NCBI GenBank assembly: GCA_020528935.1
Contig: JAJDFU010000494.1
Span: 1-14,751 of the forward strand
DNA length: 14,751 nucleotides
From: Saprospiraceae bacterium
Lineage (GTDB): Bacteria; Bacteroidota; Bacteroidia; Chitinophagales; Saprospiraceae
Direction of reading: 5' to 3'
In this document: positions 6,558 through 14,437 of the stretch, piece after piece
Position numbering within the stretch: the stretch's first letter is position 1
Layout: the number at the start of each line of letters is the position of its first letter
Made by a program: the position numbers and the translations under genes
Notes under the pieces: generated by a model
What the model was told of the DNA's origin: nothing
The model's database searches: none
Seen by the model: only the letters and a program-made list of their open reading frames with translations

Positions 6558-8966
6558 ATGTACGTCATAAAACGAAGCGGCAAGCAGGAGGATGTGAGTT
6601 TCGACAAGATCACAGCCCGCATCAAAAAGCTCTGCTATGGCCTGGATCCCGATTACGTGGACCACATCGCCATTGCCAAAAAAGTCATACAGGGGCTCTA
6701 TGCCGGAGTCACTACCACCGAACTCGACAATCTGGCTGCCGAAACGGCGGCTACGATGGCCACGGATCATCCGGACTACGCCATTCTGGCGGCCCGCATT
6801 GCGGTCTCTAACCTGCACAAGAACACAAAAAAGTCTTTTTCCAGGACCATGCGGGATCTCCACCAGTACATCGACCCGAAAACCGGGGAGAATGCGGGTC
6901 TCATTGGGGATGAGACGTTCGAGCTCATCTGGAAATACCGCGATGAGCTCGATTCGGCCATCATCTACGATCGCGATTACAGCTTCGATTTTTTCGGTTT
7001 TAAAACGCTGGAGCGCTCCTACCTGCTGCGGATGAACGGCGAGGTCGTGGAGCGCCCCCAACACATGCTCATGCGCGCCGCGGTGGGCATCCACGGAGAA
7101 GATATCGAAGCGGCGGTAGAGACCTACAACTACATGTCGGAAAAGTGGTTTATCCACGCCACCCCCACACTATTCAATGCCGGCACGCCGAAGCCGCAAT
7201 TGTCCAGCTGTTTTCTGCTGAGCATGACGGAGGACAGCATTTCCGGTATTTTTGAAACACTATCCCGCTGTGCGAAGATCTCCCAGTCCGCCGGGGGTAT
7301 CGGGCTCAGCATCCACAACATCCGGGCCACCGGCTCCTACATCAAGGGAACGGGCGGCTCCTCCAACGGCATTATTCCCATGCTGCGGGTGTACAACGAT
7401 ACCGCCCGCTACGTGGACCAGGGCGGCGGCAAGCGCAAAGGTGCCTTTGCCGTTTACCTGGAACCCTGGCATGCCGACGTATTTGAGTTCCTGGACCTGA
7501 AGAAGAACCACGGCAAAGAAGAGCTCCGGGCCCGCGATCTGTTCTACGCGATGTGGATCCCGGATCTGTTCATGGAGCGGGTGAAAGAAGACGGCGACTG
7601 GTCGCTCTTCTGCCCCAATGAGGCACCGGGCCTGTACGATTGCCACAGCGGCGAGTTCGAAGCCCTCTATCATCGCTACGAGCAAGAGGGTAGGGCCCGC
7701 AAGGTGGTCAAGGCGCAGGAACTCTGGTTTGCGATCCTGGAAAGCCAGATCGAGACCGGTACGCCGTACATCCTGTACAAGGATGCGGCCAATCGCAAGA
7801 GCAACCAGAAAAACCTGGGTACCATCCGGTCCAGCAACCTCTGTACGGAGATCATCGAATACACCTCGCCCGATGAGGTCGCCGTGTGTAATCTGGCCTC
7901 CATTGCGCTCAACAAGTTTGTGGGCGAAGACCGCACTTACGATTTCGAGAAGCTTTACGAGGTTGCGCGCGTAGTGACCCGCAACCTCAACAAGGTCATT
8001 GACATCAACTACTATCCGATCCCGGAAGCTCGCAACAGCAATATGCGACACCGGCCCATCGGCATAGGGGTACAGGGCCTGGCCGATGCCTTCATACGCA
8101 TGCGTTTTGCGTTCGACAGTGAGGAGGCGCGTCAGCTCAACCGGGATATTTTTGAGACCATCTACTTTGCGGCCCTCACCGAAAGCTGTGCCCTGGCCGA
8201 AACACACGGGCATTACGAGACGTACCCCGGCTCGCCGGCCAGTGAGGGGGTGCTCCAGTACGACCTCTGGGGCGTAACGCCCACCGACCGCTGGGACTGG
8301 GACGGCCTCAAGGACCGCATTGCCAAACACGGCTTGCGCAACAGCCTGCTGCTGGCGCCCATGCCTACGGCCAGTACCTCCCAGATCCTCGGCAATAACG
8401 AGTGTTTCGAGCCCTATACCGCCAACATCTACACCCGCCGTACCCTGAGTGGGGAGTTCATTGTGGTGAACAAGCATCTGCTCAAAGATCTCATCGGCCT
8501 GGGGCTTTGGAATTCGGATATGAAGCAGCGGCTCATTGCGGCCAACGGATCCGTTCAGGGTTTCGAAGACATTCCGGAACACATACGCGAACTGTACAAG
8601 ACGACCTACGAGGTCAGCCAGCGGGTGATCATCGACATGGCGGCCGACCGGGGCGCGTACATTTGCCAGAGCCAGAGCATGAATCTCTTCATGGAAAATC
8701 CCAATTACTCCAAGTTGAGCTCCATGCACTTTTACGCCTGGCAGAAAGGGCTCAAAACGGGTATGTATTACCTCCGCAGCAAGGCGGCCACCGACCCCAT
8801 CAAGTTTACCATTGAGCACAGCAAGCGCCAGGAGGTCGCCGGGCGAAAAAAGGCCGAAGCCGCCAAAGGGGCGGCCCAGGCGGTGCCCAATGAGCCCGAA
8901 CGGGCAGCAAGCGAAGGAGAGGCCTGCAACCTGGACGATCCCGATTGCTTGATGTGCGGCTCCTAG
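6558..8966 (+). CDS. nrdA: Ribonucleoside-diphosphate reductase, alpha subunit (class I)
   Basis: This 802-residue protein is the catalytic subunit that converts NDPs to dNDPs with NrdB. An ATP-cone allosteric domain opens the protein (MYVIKRSGKQEDVSFDKI, about 1-90), followed by the 10-stranded barrel. Active-site residues visible are N427, C429 and E431 (SNLCTEI), the redox cysteine pair C218 (QLSSCFLL) and C444 (VAVCNLAS), and the radical-transfer tyrosines Y737-Y738 (GMYYLRSK). The C-terminal shuttle cysteines are C797 and C800 in DPDCLMCGS, preceded by an Ala/Glu-rich flexible linker (about 760-790). Length and domains indicate a complete, functional enzyme with activity regulation through the cone. 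The ATG at 6558 has no Shine-Dalgarno sequence, only CACCACCATC before it. A strong terminator follows. Confidence 0.98.
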   Translation: MYVIKRSGKQEDVSFDKITARIKKLCYGLDPDYVDHIAIAKKVIQGLYAGVTTTELDNLAAETAATMATDHPDYAILAARIAVSNLHKNTKKSFSRTMRDLHQYIDPKTGENAGLIGDETFELIWKYRDELDSAIIYDRDYSFDFFGFKTLERSYLLRMNGEVVERPQHMLMRAAVGIHGEDIEAAVETYNYMSEKWFIHATPTLFNAGTPKPQLSSCFLLSMTEDSISGIFETLSRCAKISQSAGGIGLSIHNIRATGSYIKGTGGSSNGIIPMLRVYNDTARYVDQGGGKRKGAFAVYLEPWHADVFEFLDLKKNHGKEELRARDLFYAMWIPDLFMERVKEDGDWSLFCPNEAPGLYDCHSGEFEALYHRYEQEGRARKVVKAQELWFAILESQIETGTPYILYKDAANRKSNQKNLGTIRSSNLCTEIIEYTSPDEVAVCNLASIALNKFVGEDRTYDFEKLYEVARVVTRNLNKVIDINYYPIPEARNSNMRHRPIGIGVQGLADAFIRMRFAFDSEEARQLNRDIFETIYFAALTESCALAETHGHYETYPGSPASEGVLQYDLWGVTPTDRWDWDGLKDRIAKHGLRNSLLLAPMPTASTSQILGNNECFEPYTANIYTRRTLSGEFIVVNKHLLKDLIGLGLWNSDMKQRLIAANGSVQGFEDIPEHIRELYKTTYEVSQRVIIDMAADRGAYICQSQSMNLFMENPNYSKLSSMHFYAWQKGLKTGMYYLRSKAATDPIKFTIEHSKRQEVAGRKKAEAAKGAAQAVPNEPERAASEGEACNLDDPDCLMCGS

Positions 8967-9037
8967 CGGGTTCGCAACCGCTTACAAAGCAAGTCGAACA
9001 CCGAAACACTCCCTCCTTTTTCTACTTACTGATGCTG

Positions 9038-9084
9038 AACCCGGCCCTGGCCTTTTGCCAGGTTCCGGGTTTTTTTTTGTTTTG
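9038..9084 (+). terminator. Intrinsic terminator after nrdA
   Basis: AACCCGG (9038-9044) pairs with CCGGGTT (9065-9071), and inside this CCTGGC pairs with GCCAGG around a CTTTT loop. The stem runs straight into a T-run (9070-9078) and then GTTTT. It lies 72 bp after the nrdA stop and ends the nrd transcript. The phytase frame's upstream ATG (9055) falls inside the stem, which argues for the start at 9115. Confidence 0.9.
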
Positions 9085-9114
9085 AGGTGTGATATACACC
9101 TAAACCCAATCATC

Positions 9115-10227
9115 ATGCCTCTCCGATTCCCGGGCTGGAGCCTCCTGCTGTTGCTGTGGGCTTGCCAGCCGCCCTCACCGCCAATTGAAAAACAGGTGGA
9201 AGCCACTGCCGAAACCCAGCCTGTCCGGGCCACAACCGGTCTGGATGCGGCAGACGATCCGGCCATTTTCGTTCATCCGCAAGATCCCGCCGGTTCGCTC
9301 ATTATAGGTACCAACAAAAAGGCCGGTCTGTCCGTGTACAATCTCGAGGGCAAAGAGCTGTTCTTTACTCCGGCCGGCGATGTGAACAATGTGGACCTGC
9401 GCAGCGGCATTCTCTTGCCGGATAGCAGCCGGGTCACCTGGGTGGCCAGCAGCGAGCGCCGCACCAATCGCATACTCGTACACCGGCTCGATCCCGCCAC
9501 GGGGGAACTGACGGAGATCAGCGGCAAGCGGTTGCAGACCGACCTGCTGGAAATTTACGGGCTCTGCATGTATCGCAGCCCGGTGACCGACAGCCTGTAC
9601 GTATTTGTCAATGGGAAAAGCGGTCGCATCCAACAGTGGACACTGCATCCGGATGGCGCCAATGAGGTGAGCGGGACGATGGTGCGAGAGATACAGGTAG
9701 CCAGCCAGCCCGAAGGCATGGTTGCCGATGACGATCTGGCCTTCTTATACGTGGGCGAAGAAGACTCGGGGGTATGGCGGTTTGCGGCCGAGCCCGACGG
9801 CAGCAAGCAGGGGCAATACCTACCCATGACCGGCAGGGACAACCCCTACATCCGCTTCGATGTGGAAGGCCTAGCCCTTTACCTCGGCCCTGGCAACAGC
9901 GGTTACCTCCTCGTCTCCTCCCAGGGCAACAACAGCTACGCGGTGTACGAACGGGCCGACAGCAACCGCTACCTCGGCAGCTTCACCCTGCGCGATGCTC
10001 ACATCGACTCGACGGAAGACACCGACGGCATCGATGTGACGGCCTGTGCCCTGCCGCCTCCTTTCGAGAAGGGCTTGTTTGTCGCCCAGGATGGCTATAA
10101 TAAGGATCCGGAAGGGCGGGCACAGCCTCAGAATTTCAAACTGGTGCCCTGGTCCGCTATCGCCGCGCAGTTTGATCCGCCCCTCCTGGAGACGGGGCAA
10201 AAATGCGGTGCGGAAAACCTTCAGTAA
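9115..10227 (+). CDS. 3-phytase, beta-propeller type, lipoprotein
   Basis: This 370-residue protein is of the beta-propeller phytase family, Ca2+-dependent enzymes that release phosphate from inositol hexakisphosphate. Family landmarks are DDPAIFVHPQDPAGSLIIGT (about 47-66), NKKAGLSVYNLEGKEL, NNVDLR, YVGEEDSGVWRF, DVEGLALY, VSSQGNNSYAVYER, DGIDVTAC and GLFVAQDGYN. The acidic residues in these blades form the Ca2+/phosphate sites. The start at 9115 gives a lipoprotein signal with C17 in LLLLWACQ, so the enzyme is probably lipid-anchored in the cell envelope. Tryptophan before the lipobox alanine is unusual but tolerated. A short inverted repeat, GGTGT and ACACC (9086-9100), lies just before the gene and might be an operator. 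A phosphate permease starts 38 bp downstream. Confidence 0.93.
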   Translation: MPLRFPGWSLLLLLWACQPPSPPIEKQVEATAETQPVRATTGLDAADDPAIFVHPQDPAGSLIIGTNKKAGLSVYNLEGKELFFTPAGDVNNVDLRSGILLPDSSRVTWVASSERRTNRILVHRLDPATGELTEISGKRLQTDLLEIYGLCMYRSPVTDSLYVFVNGKSGRIQQWTLHPDGANEVSGTMVREIQVASQPEGMVADDDLAFLYVGEEDSGVWRFAAEPDGSKQGQYLPMTGRDNPYIRFDVEGLALYLGPGNSGYLLVSSQGNNSYAVYERADSNRYLGSFTLRDAHIDSTEDTDGIDVTACALPPPFEKGLFVAQDGYNKDPEGRAQPQNFKLVPWSAIAAQFDPPLLETGQKCGAENLQ

Positions 10228-10265
10228 GACCGTAAATTGCAGCGGCATCCCGAACCCTCACTTCC

Positions 10266-12551
10266 ATGCCCGATCTGTTTTTGATCATCGTGATCCTGCT
10301 CTTTGCCCTTGCCGTTACGGACCTCGTGGTGGGCGTAAGCAACGATGCGGTTAACTTTCTCAATTCGGCCATTGGCTCCAAGGTAGGCAGCCGCCGGCAG
10401 ATCATGATCGTAGCCAGCCTGGGTATTTTTTTCGGAGCCGCCTTGTCCAGCGGTATGATGGAAGTGGCCCGAAAAGGCATCTTCAACCCGGCCTTTTTCA
10501 CTTTTATGGAGATCATGATCCTTTTCCTGGCGGTCATGCTTACGGATATCATCCTGCTGGACCTCTTTAACACTTTCGGGATGCCTACCTCCACCACCGT
10601 ATCCATTGTATTTGAGCTATTGGGTGCGGCAGTGGCCCTGGCGGTGATCAAGTCCATGGGTGAGGCGGGGGGCTTGTCGGGGGTAAGCGAGTACATCAAC
10701 TCTTCCAGTGCCCTGGCCATTATTACGGGCATTTTCCTCTCGGTGGGCATTGCGTTCACGGTAGGTGCCCTGGTCATGTACGTATCCCGTTTCCTGTTTA
10801 CCTTCAACTACCAGCAGCGCAGCCGGTGGATCGGCATTGTGTGGAGCGGCCTGGCAACGGCGGTCCTGTTCTTTTTTCTTTTTTTCAAAGGACTGAAGGG
10901 ATCCGGCTATGTTCCCGAATCCTGGGTACAATGGATCAGTAGCCACCCATTCACCCTTATCGGAGGCGGTACGCTATTCTTTTCGGGGGTGATGTACCTG
11001 CTGGTGCGCAGCGGAATAAATATTCTCCGGATCGTCGTCCTGTTCGGCACCTTTTCACTCGCTATGGCCTTCGCGGGAAACGACCTGGTCAATTTTATCG
11101 GTGTGCCCATTGCGGGATTTCAATCTTATCTGGCCTGGCGGGATACCGGTGTGCCGGCTGATGAATACGGTATGGATGTGCTGAGCGGGGCCTATCCCAC
11201 CCAACCTTACCTGCTGATGGGGGCCGGCATCATCATGATCGTTACGCTCTGGTTCTCTAAAAAAGCGCGGTCGGTTACCGAGACGGAAGTCAACCTGGGC
11301 CGCCAGAGCGAAGGCCTGGAGCGTTTTTCGCCCAATTGGCTATCCAGGAGTATCGTGCGAGGTTTGTACGGGGCAAGCAAGAATGCGTCTTCGCTCTTAC
11401 CCCAATCCTGGCGAAAGGAGGCCGAAAAGCGCTTCGAACTCAAGCTGCCCGATAAGCCGGAGAAAGGGGAAGATTACGATCCGCCGGCGTTTGACCTGGT
11501 CCGGGCTTCGGTCAATCTCACCGTTGCTAGCGCCCTAATAGCCCTCGCTACCTCTTACAAGCTACCCTTGTCTACGACCTATGTGTCCTTTATGGTGGCC
11601 ATGGGCACCTCGCTTTCCGACCGGGCCTGGGGGCGGGACAGCGCTGTTTACCGGGTGGCCGGTGTGCTCAATGTCATCGGGGGCTGGTTTGCCACAGCAC
11701 TGATCGCCTTTACGGTATCAGCTACCTTCGCATCCCTGCTCTACCATTTTCAGATCTGGGCCGTGCTGGGCTTGGTTTTGCTGGCCGGTGCAGCTATCAG
11801 CCGAAGCATCGTGGTGCACAAGCGGCGGGAAATCCGAAAGAAAAAACTGGAGGCCTATGCCAAGGATACCGTTCAGTTGGAGGCGGAAACCGTAGTTCGA
11901 AATACAGCCAATTCCGTAGCCGAAACCCTGGCCACTTCCCGGCAGGCGATCGGAGCGGCTCTTCAGGGCCTGCTTACCGACAGCTTGCCGGATGTAAGTC
12001 GATCTCAGCGCATTGTCGCGGAGCAAAAACGGAAAAGTCAGGAATTCCGGTATGCATTTTACAATGACATCGGCCGGATCCGGGAAGAGCAACAGGAGGG
12101 CAGTCGGACCTACCTGTTGATGTACGATCTGGAGCAGGACTACCTGCAATCGGCCGAATTCATCATCCGGGCTATTGCCGAGCATGTGGGTAATGTACAC
12201 GCCCCGCTATTGCCCGACCAGGTAGAACATTTGAAGGAGTTGCGCCAACGCGTCGCCAACTATCTCGAACGGATAGAGACCGGCCTGCGAAATGCTTCCT
12301 TTGCATCGTATTCGGATGTACTTCAGGAAAAGCAAGATCTGCACCAGGCTATCGAGCGGCTGTTGTCACGTCAGGTCCAGGGCATCAAAGAGAAGACGTA
12401 TAGCGCCCGGAACAGTCTGTTATTTTTGAGCCTGGCCCTCGAATTTAAAGACCTTATAGCCGTGGCCGCCCGTTTTTACAAGCTCTACCATCGCCTTCAC
12501 CATTACTCGCCGGAGAACCCCTGGACCCTGGTGGCCGGCGGGCGACCCTAA
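10266..12551 (+). CDS. PiT-family inorganic phosphate permease with PhoU-like C-terminal region
   Basis: This 761-residue protein resembles the long Bacteroidota form of the PiT family (H+- or Na+-coupled phosphate uptake). The two inverted PiT halves are visible. In the first, VGVSNDAVNFL (22-32) and GMPTSTTVSIVFELLGAA (105-122) are seen; in the second, GNDLVNFIGVPIAG (271-284) and LPLSTTYVSFMVAMGTSLSD (433-452). These contain the conserved Asn-Asp and S-T-T loops. About ten or more membrane helices lie before residue 512, followed by a basic stretch (KRREIRKKK) and a soluble helical tail of about 240 residues with PhoU-like character. It lies 38 bp after the phytase gene on the same strand, suggesting import of the phosphate the phytase frees. 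It ends at a bidirectional terminator. Confidence 0.93.
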   Translation: MPDLFLIIVILLFALAVTDLVVGVSNDAVNFLNSAIGSKVGSRRQIMIVASLGIFFGAALSSGMMEVARKGIFNPAFFTFMEIMILFLAVMLTDIILLDLFNTFGMPTSTTVSIVFELLGAAVALAVIKSMGEAGGLSGVSEYINSSSALAIITGIFLSVGIAFTVGALVMYVSRFLFTFNYQQRSRWIGIVWSGLATAVLFFFLFFKGLKGSGYVPESWVQWISSHPFTLIGGGTLFFSGVMYLLVRSGINILRIVVLFGTFSLAMAFAGNDLVNFIGVPIAGFQSYLAWRDTGVPADEYGMDVLSGAYPTQPYLLMGAGIIMIVTLWFSKKARSVTETEVNLGRQSEGLERFSPNWLSRSIVRGLYGASKNASSLLPQSWRKEAEKRFELKLPDKPEKGEDYDPPAFDLVRASVNLTVASALIALATSYKLPLSTTYVSFMVAMGTSLSDRAWGRDSAVYRVAGVLNVIGGWFATALIAFTVSATFASLLYHFQIWAVLGLVLLAGAAISRSIVVHKRREIRKKKLEAYAKDTVQLEAETVVRNTANSVAETLATSRQAIGAALQGLLTDSLPDVSRSQRIVAEQKRKSQEFRYAFYNDIGRIREEQQEGSRTYLLMYDLEQDYLQSAEFIIRAIAEHVGNVHAPLLPDQVEHLKELRQRVANYLERIETGLRNASFASYSDVLQEKQDLHQAIERLLSRQVQGIKEKTYSARNSLLFLSLALEFKDLIAVAARFYKLYHRLHHYSPENPWTLVAGGRP

Positions 12552-12595
12552 AAAAACCGGCAACAGGTATCCAAACCCATTGCCGGTCCTTCTTT
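12551..12595. terminator. Bidirectional terminator between the phosphate permease and fasciclin genes
   Basis: ACCGGCAA (12556-12563) pairs with TTGCCGGT (12580-12587), an 8-bp perfect stem with a 16-base loop. On the plus strand it is followed by CCTTCTTTT; on the minus strand by a run of T's (A-run 12550-12556). It therefore serves both convergent genes. Confidence 0.88.
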
Positions 12596-12614
12596 TGAAA
12601 TCATAAACTGCCCC

Positions 12615-13166
12615 TTACTTCTCGGGCGGCAGGATGACGGCGTCGATGACGTGTACTACTCCATTAGAGGCCTTGATATCGGCCATCTTCACGGTTGCAT
12701 TGTCGATCATGACTGCGTCGCCTTTCATTTTCACGGTAGCTTCAGCACCTTGCACCGTACCGGCTTTCATGCCATCCGACAGATCGCCGGACATCACTTT
12801 GGCCGGAACCACGTGATAAGTGAGAATTTCTACCAATTGCTCCTTGTTCTCCGGCTTGAGCAGACTCTCCAGCGTACCTTCCGGAAGTGCAGCAAAGGCA
12901 TCATTGGTCGGAGCGAACACCGTAAAGGGGCCTTCGCCCTGAAGGGTCTCTACCAGTCCGCCCGCTTTCACGGCCTGTACCAGGGTGGAGAGTGAGGGGG
13001 TTTCCATAGCCAAAGCGACAATATCTTTTTCCATGGGCTTTTCTTCCATGGCCGTCTCTTCGGCTTCAGCAGTGGTTTCTTCTGTCGTCTCTTCCTCCGT
13101 AGCCGTGCCACTGTTGGTGCAGGCTGCGAAGCTCAGAATGATAAATAGCAAAAAGAAATTTTTCAT
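12615..13166 (-). CDS. Fasciclin-domain lipoprotein
   Basis: This 183-residue protein has a lipoprotein signal (MKNFFLLFIILSFAAC, C16), an acidic Glu/Thr-rich linker (about 21-46), and a single FAS1 domain (about 47-181). The FAS1 hallmarks are present: the H1 box FTVFAPTNDAFAALP (81-95), the TYHVVP motif (116-121), and the H2 box VVHVIDAVILP (170-180). FAS1 domains mediate adhesion or protein-protein contact at the cell surface; small one-domain lipoproteins like this are common in Bacteroidota and their precise role is unknown. It converges on the phosphate permease gene and shares its terminator. The start is fixed by the signal peptide. About 230 bp without a gene lie upstream, including the terminator of the next gene. 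Confidence 0.93.
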   Translation of the reverse strand: MKNFFLLFIILSFAACTNSGTATEEETTEETTAEAEETAMEEKPMEKDIVALAMETPSLSTLVQAVKAGGLVETLQGEGPFTVFAPTNDAFAALPEGTLESLLKPENKEQLVEILTYHVVPAKVMSGDLSDGMKAGTVQGAEATVKMKGDAVMIDNATVKMADIKASNGVVHVIDAVILPPEK

Positions 13167-13285
13167 GTGCGTGGGTTTTTGTACTTAACCCAACCTAACG
13201 GGATCGAAAAGGTTCAGTTGGGCGACTCTCTTTTTTCTCAATTTCAAGAGCTTAAATACTTTTTGCTGCTTTTTCATTGCAGGGT

Positions 13286-13325
13286 AAAAAAACACCAGGC
13301 CACCTTTGGCAGCTTGGTGTAAAAA
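13286..13325 (-). terminator. Intrinsic terminator after the T9SS sorting-domain gene
   Basis: Read on the minus strand, ACACCA (13320-13315) pairs with TGGTGT (13297-13292), with a nested GCC/GGC pair inside. A seven-base T-run follows (plus-strand A-run 13286-13292). It lies about 75 bp beyond the stop of the sorting-domain gene and also shields the fasciclin gene. Confidence 0.75.
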
Positions 13326-13397
13326 ATCTTGCAAACCCGCGTTTGAGCAGTAGGCCAACGAGGAGATCTGGTCATCAGGTCGGCCCCCTTTACGGGC

Positions 13398-14033
13398 TTA
13401 ACGCACGATTACCTTTTCGGTATAGGTCTCTTCAGCGGTTTCGATCCGGAGGAAATACATTCCCGCCGGCAGGTCCGACAGATCCAGTTGGTGCATATTT
13501 TCCTGCAGGTTGTTCAGCAACCGGATTTGCTGTCCGGCGGTTGTGATCACGCTAATCCGCTGCATGGGATCCGATGCCTGCACGGTCAGGAGCCCGGAGG
13601 TAGGGTTAGGCGCAATGGCAAGGTCGCTTTCTAAAGCCGACAAGCTACTCGGTGCCGGTGCCGGTGCGCTCAGCTGCCGGATCGTCTGCAAGGGAGTAGT
13701 ATGAGCCTGTGCCAGGGTGCCGCCGTTGGTAATACCGGTGAGGGTAACCGCATCGATGTACACCTGATCCTGGTTGGCGCTTGCATCACACTGGAATCGG
13801 AATCGAGCATTGTTGCTGAGGTTGACGCTGCCGTTATCCAGAGTGACTGTGGCCACATAGAAGGACCCGTTCTGGAAACTGCTGCCGCTCGCATAGGTGG
13901 CTACCGTCTGCCAGCCCGAGCCGATGTTGTAGCGCACCCAGAAGTCCTCTCCGTTTTCCATGCTGTTGGGGTAGAAGTAGAATTCCAGCTCCACGGCATC
14001 GTAACTGCTTAGGTCGTAGTTGGTGGAAGTCAT
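13398..14033 (-). CDS. C-terminal part of a secreted protein with type IX secretion sorting domain (probably broken gene)
   Basis: This 211-residue frame has two visible parts. Residues about 3-100 resemble the latter half of a MAM/jelly-roll-like beta domain (YDLSSYDAVELEFYFYPNSM, EDFWVRYNIGSGWQTVATY, VYIDAVTLTG). A Thr/Ala/Pro-rich linker follows. Residues about 134-211 form a type A T9SS sorting domain (IAPNPTSGLLTV, GMYFLRIETAEETYTEKVIVR), which would direct export through the outer membrane and surface attachment. T9SS cargo needs a Sec signal peptide, and this frame has none at its ATG (14033). The frame stays open upstream of that ATG. The signal peptide is encoded by the piece immediately upstream (14030-14269) in another frame. 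I infer that both are ends of one gene joined by an out-of-frame deletion or by misassembly. Confidence 0.8.
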   Translation of the reverse strand: MTSTNYDLSSYDAVELEFYFYPNSMENGEDFWVRYNIGSGWQTVATYASGSSFQNGSFYVATVTLDNGSVNLSNNARFRFQCDASANQDQVYIDAVTLTGITNGGTLAQAHTTPLQTIRQLSAPAPAPSSLSALESDLAIAPNPTSGLLTVQASDPMQRISVITTAGQQIRLLNNLQENMHQLDLSDLPAGMYFLRIETAEETYTEKVIVR

Positions 14034-14269
14034 AGACTGAATACCTCCAGGCGATCCAAGAGCGAACTTCGCTGCACCGCATCCGATTTGGCCAGCGCAC
14101 GCAGTTGCTGCATGGCCAGGGCATCGCCCTGCACGATGTAGGCCGTGCGGTCCTGGCTTAGTTCCACTTTGCCTTCTTCAGTCCAGTAATAAGTGTTTTG
14201 GCCCCAAAGGGTATGAGCAAACAGACATACCACGGCGAGGGCCATCCAAGGTAGAGATGCACTCTTCAT
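14030..14269 (-). CDS. Signal-peptide N-terminal fragment of a secreted protein (probably same broken gene)
   Basis: This 79-residue frame begins with a clear Sec signal peptide (MKSASLPWMALAVVCLFAHT, cleavage likely after LWG). Then come NTYYWTEEGKVELSQDRTAY and a Leu/Ala/Gln-rich stretch that ends abruptly at a TGA. The opening 'YYW..GKVELS' resembles the start of secreted Bacteroidota S8-type peptidases or similar T9SS cargo; this is a resemblance only. The TGA overlaps the ATG of the next frame by 4 bases (ATGA), which could be read as translational coupling. However, a signal peptide without a mature domain, next to a sorting domain without a signal peptide, fits a broken gene better. 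Confidence 0.6.
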   Translation of the reverse strand: MKSASLPWMALAVVCLFAHTLWGQNTYYWTEEGKVELSQDRTAYIVQGDALAMQQLRALAKSDAVQRSSLLDRLEVFSL

Positions 14270-14370
14270 AGGATAAGGGGATTAAAGAGTTTGAGAATAA
14301 AATTTGGTTGAAGCGTGAAATGAACCTATGAAAAATTGCTTGATCAAAAAAGTGCAAAACCTATTTGGCG

Positions 14371-14408
14371 TAAAAAAAGCGCGCCGGGCTACCTTAGCCC
14401 GGCGCGCT
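14371..14408 (-). terminator. Intrinsic terminator after the VPS10-like gene
   Basis: GCGCGCCGGGCT (14379-14390) and AGCCCGGCGCGC (14396-14407) form a perfect 12-bp stem, 13 with the flanking A-T pair, around a 5-base loop. On the minus strand it runs directly into seven T's (14378-14372). It ends transcription of the gene at the right edge, 30 bp after its stop. Confidence 0.95.
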
Positions 14409-14437
14409 CCGCCACAGGGAGTGGGGATGAGCTCGAC

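Noticed and set aside
7260..8819. Minus-strand frame of 519 codons
   Set aside because: Antisense to nrdA; high GC leaves few stops on the opposite strand. No recognisable protein.
9055..9114. Earlier start for the phytase
   Set aside because: The upstream ATG lies in the nrdA terminator stem; starting at 9115 gives a proper lipoprotein signal.
14030..14269. Translationally coupled pair of small genes at the ATGA overlap
   Set aside because: Possible formally, but a signal peptide alone followed by a signal-less T9SS sorting domain fits a broken single gene much better.
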